Shown here: positions 59,997 to 64,000 of the stretch, one piece after another
How positions within the stretch are numbered: the first letter of the stretch is position 1
Layout of the letters: every line of letters begins with the position of its first letter
Origin: Gemmatimonadota bacterium
GTDB taxonomy: Bacteria > Gemmatimonadota > Gemmatimonadetes > Longimicrobiales > Gaopeijiaceae
Assembly: GCA_022827345.1 (NCBI GenBank)
Contig: JAJDTB010000049.1
Location: 52,562-116,561, forward strand
Direction: 5' to 3'
Length of the DNA stretch: 64,000 nt
Position numbers and translations under genes: made by a program
Notes under the pieces: generated by a model
Told to the model about the DNA's origin: nothing
Database searches by the model: none
Seen by the model: only the letters and a program-made list of their open reading frames with translations

Positions 59997-61247
59997 ATGG
60001 AATACCTTACCCGAATCGTTGAAGGCGAGCTCATCGAGCGCCTTGCGGCAACCGGCGCGGTCGTCATCGAGGGCCCAAAGACTTGCGGAAAGACCCGCAC
60101 GGCTCGGCGCATGGCAGCGAGCGAGGTGCTACTGGATGTTGACCGCAATGCCCGGCGTCTGGTCTCTGTAGATCCGGAAACCGTCCTCCGTGGCGCAACT
60201 CCACGGCTGATTGACGAATGGCAAACAGAGCCGGACATCTGGAATCACATCCGGCGCGCTGTCGATGACCGCGGATTACCCGGACAGTTCATCCTCACAG
60301 GGTCGGCAGTCCCCGCCGACGATATCACCCGCCACACCGGCGCAGGTCGTCTGACCCGGTTGCGAATGCGCCCGCTCACTCTCCTTGAGACCTGTCACTC
60401 GTCAGGGGAAGTCTCGCTGAAGCAATTGCTCAACGGCGAAACACAGCGCTCCGATCAGAGTCGCCTGGCCGTTCCCGAACTTGCAGAGCTGGTATGCCGT
60501 GGGGGCTGGCCGGGCCAGTACGGCAAGCCGTTGGTCCAGTGCCTGCGAATGAACCGGGACTTTCTCAATGAGATCCGTCGCGCGGATATCTCCAGGGTGA
60601 GTGGACGGCAAAGGGACCCCATCAAGGTAGGGCGTCTGCTCCGGTCGTTGGCCCGGAACGTGGCCACACCGGCCGCCGTTTCCACGCTGATCCGCGATGT
60701 CCACGAAAACGGCGTCATGATGAAGAACGACACAGCGGTCGAATACCTCGACGCCCTCACGCGACTGATGATCGTGGAGGACCAACCGGCCTGGGCCCCC
60801 CACTTGCGGTCTCGGACCACGCTGAGAACGACACCGGTACGGCACTTCGTCGACCCCTCTCTTGCGGTGGCTGCGCTAGGCGCTTCCCCCCGGCGGTTGA
60901 TGGACGACCTCGCCTACTTCGGTTTCCTGTTCGAGTCGATGGTAATCCGGGACCTGCGGGTTTACGCCCAGACGTTGGAAGCCGAGGTTTTCCACTATCG
61001 CGAGAAGGACGGACTGGAGGTGGACGCGGTCGTAGAGACGGACGACGGCCGCTGGGCCGCCTTCGAGGTCAAGCTCGGCGACCGATGGGTGGAGCAGGGA
61101 ATGGCCAACCTTCGCCGACTGGCTCTCCGCATGGAGAAGGGTGGCCGCGGCAAGCCCTCCGCTCTGGCGGTGATCGTACCCAACGGATACGGTCATGTGC
61201 GACGCGGCGAAGTCGGGATAATCCCGATCTCAACACTCGGACCCTAG
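59997..61247 (+). CDS. AAA ATPase with DUF4143 nuclease-like C-terminus (copy 2)
   Basis: 416 residues. Walker A EGPKTCGKTRTA at ~25-37, Walker B RLIDEWQ at ~70-76, sensor FILTGSAVPADD near 100. The C-terminal half has EVFHYREKDGLEVDAVV and RWAAFEVKLG, matching the PD-(D/E)XK-like end of copy 1. The two copies also share HFVDPSLAVAALGA and FLFESMVIRDLRVY, so they are paralogs or separately acquired homologs. The Walker residues and the D...E-x-K set are intact in both. Function unknown; the purine permease gene follows by 37 bp. Confidence 0.88.
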   Translation: MEYLTRIVEGELIERLAATGAVVIEGPKTCGKTRTARRMAASEVLLDVDRNARRLVSVDPETVLRGATPRLIDEWQTEPDIWNHIRRAVDDRGLPGQFILTGSAVPADDITRHTGAGRLTRLRMRPLTLLETCHSSGEVSLKQLLNGETQRSDQSRLAVPELAELVCRGGWPGQYGKPLVQCLRMNRDFLNEIRRADISRVSGRQRDPIKVGRLLRSLARNVATPAAVSTLIRDVHENGVMMKNDTAVEYLDALTRLMIVEDQPAWAPHLRSRTTLRTTPVRHFVDPSLAVAALGASPRRLMDDLAYFGFLFESMVIRDLRVYAQTLEAEVFHYREKDGLEVDAVVETDDGRWAAFEVKLGDRWVEQGMANLRRLALRMEKGGRGKPSALAVIVPNGYGHVRRGEVGIIPISTLGP

Positions 61248-61284
61248 GAGCCCCGCGCTCCCAGCCACGGAGCGGACCCCACCG

Positions 61285-62571
61285 ATGAACTTCTTCCGGT
61301 TGCATGAGCGCGGAACGTCCGTGCGGACCGAGGTGCTGGCCGGATGCACCACCTTCCTCACCCTCTCCTACATCATCTTCGTGAACCCGCTGATCCTGAG
61401 CGGCACGGGGATGGACTCGGGGGCCGTGCTCGTGGCCACCTGCCTGGCGGCCGCGTTCGGGTCGCTGGTGATGGGGCTGTACGCGAACTACCCGATTGCG
61501 CTGGCGCCGGGGATGGGTCTGAACGCCTACTTCGCGGCGATCGCGGTGGGAACGCTGGGGCTGACCTGGCAGGTCGCCCTGGGTGCGGTGTTCTGCTCCG
61601 GGGTGCTGATGCTCGTGCTTTCGGTGCTTCCGGTGCGCGCATGGGTGGTGAACAGCATTCCGCGCTCGCAGAAGGTGGCCATCGCGGCGGGGATCGGGTT
61701 CTTTCTGGTGATCATCGGCCTTCGCAACGCGGGCGTGATCGTGGGAAGCGAGGCCACGCTGGTCGCGCTGGGGAACCTCGCACAATGGCCGGTGATCCTC
61801 GCGCTTCTCGGGTTCTTCGGCATCGTCGCGTTCGAGCACCGGAAGATTCCGGGGGCCGTGCTGATCTGCATCCTGATCGTGGCCGGGGTGGGATGGCTCT
61901 CGGGGCAGTCGGATGCGCCCGCTGCGCTGCTTGCGGCACCGCCTTCTCTCGCGCCGACGTTCTTCCAGCTGGACGTCGCCGCTGCCTTCGAGGTGGGCCT
62001 GCTGGCGATCGTCTTCGCGTTCCTGATGGTGGACCTGTTCGACACGAGCGGCACGCTGGTCGCGGTGCTGAACGAGGCCGGACTGACCGACGAGGACGGC
62101 AAGGTTCCGCACCTGCAGCGCGCTCTGGTCGCCGACAGCTCCGCGACGATCGTGGGATCGCTGCTCGGCACGTCCACCACGACCTCGTACATCGAGAGCG
62201 CCGCGGGTGTGCGGGCGGGCGGCCGCACCGGTCTCACCGCCGTGGTCGTCGCCGTCCTGTTCCTGGGCGCGATCCTGCTGGCTCCGGTGGCGACAGCCGT
62301 CCCCGGCTACGCGACCGCCCCGGCGATCCTGTTCGTGGGCTGCGTGATGGCCCGAGCGATGCGCAACATCGAGTGGGACGAGTTGACCGAAGCCGTCCCG
62401 GCGATCGTGACCGCGCTGGCGATGCCCTTCACCTACTCCATCGCGACGGGAATCGGCTTCGGCTTCATCACCTACGTGGTCATCAAGGTGGTCGCCGGGC
62501 GCGGGTCCGACCTGAACGCGGCCGTGGTGACGGTGGCGGCGCTGTTCGGGATCCGATTCTTCGTGATGTAG
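61285..62571 (+). CDS. NCS2 purine permease (AzgA-like)
   Basis: 428 residues, about 12-14 membrane helices. Signature motifs of the AzgA branch: FLTLSYIIFVNPLIL near the start, LAPGMGLNAYFA, MVDLFDTSGTLV, and GTSTTTSYIESAAGVRAGGRTGLTA. The family imports adenine, guanine or hypoxanthine with protons. It may be read from the ATPase transcript or a promoter in its short upstream gap. Confidence 0.9.
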   Translation: MNFFRLHERGTSVRTEVLAGCTTFLTLSYIIFVNPLILSGTGMDSGAVLVATCLAAAFGSLVMGLYANYPIALAPGMGLNAYFAAIAVGTLGLTWQVALGAVFCSGVLMLVLSVLPVRAWVVNSIPRSQKVAIAAGIGFFLVIIGLRNAGVIVGSEATLVALGNLAQWPVILALLGFFGIVAFEHRKIPGAVLICILIVAGVGWLSGQSDAPAALLAAPPSLAPTFFQLDVAAAFEVGLLAIVFAFLMVDLFDTSGTLVAVLNEAGLTDEDGKVPHLQRALVADSSATIVGSLLGTSTTTSYIESAAGVRAGGRTGLTAVVVAVLFLGAILLAPVATAVPGYATAPAILFVGCVMARAMRNIEWDELTEAVPAIVTALAMPFTYSIATGIGFGFITYVVIKVVAGRGSDLNAAVVTVAALFGIRFFVM

Positions 62572-62580
62572 GGCCGGACA

Positions 62581-62904
62581 GTGAGCCACACCCGACGTCG
62601 CTTTCTCGGCCAGGCCGGGCGTGCGATTGCGGTGGCGCCCATGGTGCCGGTGGGCCGGCTGGCGGCGCTGCACGGCAAGACGGCTGGCGCCGGGGTTTCG
62701 GAAGTCGCCGGTGCCCATCGCGGCAACACGCTCGCACAGGACGCGTGGGTCGCCCGGGCCCGAGCCCAGATCCCCGCCTCCGCCGGCAGCGTTTACATGC
62801 AGACCGGCGGGATCGGCCCGTCTCCGATCGAGGTCATCGACGAGGTCAAGGACCGCCTCGATTTCCAGAACCAGGGACCCGCGCACCCTGACTACGCGAC
62901 ATGA
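62581..62904 (+). pseudogene. Class V aminotransferase N-terminal fragment
   Basis: 107 codons from a GTG. A twin-arginine signal (TRRRFLGQAG) leads into AWVARARAQIPASAGSVYMQTGGIGPSPIEVIDEV, the N-terminus of isopenicillin-N-epimerase-like or cysteine-desulfurase-like PLP enzymes, which are normally ~400 residues. The frame stops at 62904 after PDYAT. The lysine-bearing core is absent and an integrase lies just beyond on the other strand, so the gene was cut by a mobile element boundary. Confidence 0.75.
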
Positions 62905-62924
62905 GCTTTCCGATTCCCATGTCG
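62897..62924. other. Candidate integrase attachment core
   Basis: Inverted 7-bp arms CGACATG and CATGTCG flank 14 bp exactly at the point where the aminotransferase homology ends, 72 bp from the integrase stop. Tyrosine recombinase core sites are often short inverted repeats around a crossover region, though usually with a 6-8 bp spacer. The matching other end is not in the window. Confidence 0.35.
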
Positions 62925-62995
62925 TTGTGATCGTGCAGCTTACGGGATTCGGCGGTCGGGTTCCCGCTGAATGATTCCCGCCGATTTGGATTGGG

Positions 62996-64000
62996 TCAGG
63001 CGCGACCCCTCGCGCGGCTGTCCAGCGCCTTCCTAAGCTGTACCGCGTCGGCCTGCTGGTAGCAGCGCAGCACCGTCTGGGCCTCCTTCCATCCGCCCAA
63101 TTCGCAGAGCACCTTGAGCGGCAGGTCCATCAGGTCGCTGGCAAACTTGCGCCTCAGCGAGTGCCAGCCCCGCCGGGCCTTCGGCTCCAGTCCCGCCAGC
63201 CGCTCGGCCTTGCGCCACCAAGCGCCCGTCCGTCCCCTGCCGATGCTCGCCGAGGGATCCTTCGTCGCGGGCAGGATCAGCGTCTCCCCGCTTCCGGGGT
63301 TCGCGTCCCGGGCCTCCTCCAACACCGCCACCGCCTCGTCCGTCATCGGCGTGACGTGCTCGTATCCCGTCTTCTCGTGCTCCGCGCGCCACCGCACCTC
63401 GCGGCCCTCGAAGTCCACATCGGACCACCTCAGGTTGCGGATGGCCCCGATGCGGTGTCCGGTCTCGTGTGCGAGCACGAACGCGACGTGGAACCGCCAG
63501 TCCACCTGCCGGGACACCCCGAGCATCGCCCGGTACTCCTCCTCGGAGAGAACGACCCGGGCGGGGTTCTTCTCCTTCGGCGTCCTGAGACCCCTCAGCG
63601 GGTTCGAGTCGAGAAGGAGCTTCCCCTCCTCGTCCCTGGATTTCGTCGCCCAGTTGAGCACCGCTAGCAGAAACTTCAGGTCCAACTCGATGGTCCGGTT
63701 GGACACCGGCTTCCCGCTCGGCCCGATCCTTCCCGCCCGGCGCTCGCGGATGAAGCGGTCCCAGTCCCTTTGAGACAGGGTCTCGGGTCGTCGGTCCCGA
63801 CCGAGAAGGTCGAGGAACATTGCCGTCCCGATCCTGTCCCGGTGCTGGACCCGCCTCGTCTTGGTGGGCGTCACCTCCTCACCGTAGATGTCAAAGAGCC
63901 TCTCCAGAGTGAGCGGCTCCGGCTCGGCTTCCGCCTTGCCCACGATCTCGGGTCCGGCGAACCCGGCCGCGAACTCGTCCGCCTGCCGTTTCGCCCTCGC
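62996..64000 (-). CDS. Tyrosine recombinase / integrase (5' end beyond window)
   Basis: At least 334 residues; the open frame reaches the right edge without an obvious start (a GTG at 63943 is internal to it). The N-terminal SAM-like core-binding domain includes LTLERLFDIYGEE and LKFLLAVLNWA. The catalytic domain has all conserved residues: ETGHRIGAIRNLRW (first Arg), HEKTGYEHV (Lys), HSLRRKFASD (HxxR), ELGGWKEAQTVLRCY (His/Trp and the nucleophilic Tyr). It catalyses site-specific recombination, and probably marks one end of an integrated element that extends to the right. Confidence 0.9.
   Translation of the reverse strand, partial: ARAKRQADEFAAGFAGPEIVGKAEAEPEPLTLERLFDIYGEEVTPTKTRRVQHRDRIGTAMFLDLLGRDRRPETLSQRDWDRFIRERRAGRIGPSGKPVSNRTIELDLKFLLAVLNWATKSRDEEGKLLLDSNPLRGLRTPKEKNPARVVLSEEEYRAMLGVSRQVDWRFHVAFVLAHETGHRIGAIRNLRWSDVDFEGREVRWRAEHEKTGYEHVTPMTDEAVAVLEEARDANPGSGETLILPATKDPSASIGRGRTGAWWRKAERLAGLEPKARRGWHSLRRKFASDLMDLPLKVLCELGGWKEAQTVLRCYQQADAVQLRKALDSRARGRA

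Noticed and set aside
1..64000. tRNA or rRNA genes
   Set aside because: No cloverleaf with a T-loop GGTTCRANNC and matching acceptor arms, and no rRNA-like stretch, was found by eye; a short tRNA could be missed and a covariance-model scan would be decisive.

Overview
The window is about 64 kb of GC-rich bacterial chromosome. It is dense with exported hydrolases: prolyl oligopeptidase, DPP-IV-type peptidase, a TolB-propeller amidohydrolase, three beta-lactamase-fold serine hydrolases, an LRR-zincin, a BNR/sortilin-like propeller protein, a DUF5107-TPR lipoprotein and a DUF1552/DUF1592 pair. This style, with many lipoproteins and few classical operons, resembles Gemmatimonadota, possibly a marine or host-associated lineage. 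That placement is inference from gene content only; there is no rRNA or ribosomal protein gene here.

Layout. 0-1.6 kb: a cupin (cut by the window edge) coupled to an internally deleted RuBisCO-like protein, head to head with a HicB-like remnant. 1.5-8.3 kb: secreted amidohydrolase, orphan ParD-like antitoxin, then a peptide-use operon (M19 dipeptidase, small membrane protein, sodium:solute symporter). 8.4-12.6 kb: fatty acid hydroxylase, homoserine kinase (thrB), threonine synthase (thrC) and a class IV aminotransferase. 12.6-20.8 kb: Rpn pseudogene, prolyl oligopeptidase plus serine hydrolase, a DUF4143 ATPase behind four 23-bp direct repeats, an MFS transporter, a metallopeptidase and a lipoprotein. 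20.8-27 kb: an operon of DUF1592/cytochrome-like protein, His-rich peptide, DUF1552 protein and ankyrin protein, behind paired palindromes. 27-37.3 kb: DUF5107-TPR lipoprotein, PD-(D/E)XK nuclease coupled to a DPP-IV peptidase, a barrel protein, an SRPBCC remnant, a sugar dehydrogenase and a HEPN/MNT toxin-antitoxin pair. 37.2-52.1 kb: serine hydrolase, DUF5818-like protein, a sulfite dehydrogenase pair (molybdenum subunit plus cytochrome c), esterase, amidase, two PH-domain membrane proteins, a beta-lactamase/VanX fusion, an EamA exporter and a methyltransferase. 52.2-64 kb: LRR-zincin with a broken 5' end, BNR protein, BrnT(frameshifted)/BrnA, a second DUF4143 ATPase behind its own four 23-bp repeats, a purine permease, a truncated class V aminotransferase and an integrase cut by the right edge.

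Two themes stand out. First, both DUF4143 ATPases are preceded by exactly four direct repeats at exactly 23-bp period, but with different core sequences; several other families of short palindromic or dispersed repeats (43, 34, 49 and 41 bp) sit in nearby gaps. Second, many genes carry internal deletions or truncations (RuBisCO-like protein, Rpn, SRPBCC, LRR-zincin 5' end, BrnT, HicB, aminotransferase), which points to ongoing deletional decay, especially in toxin-antitoxin and mobile-type genes.

No tRNA, rRNA, CRISPR array or complete insertion sequence was recognised. Start codons were chosen by ribosome-binding site, overlap with the upstream gene and the position of the signal peptide.
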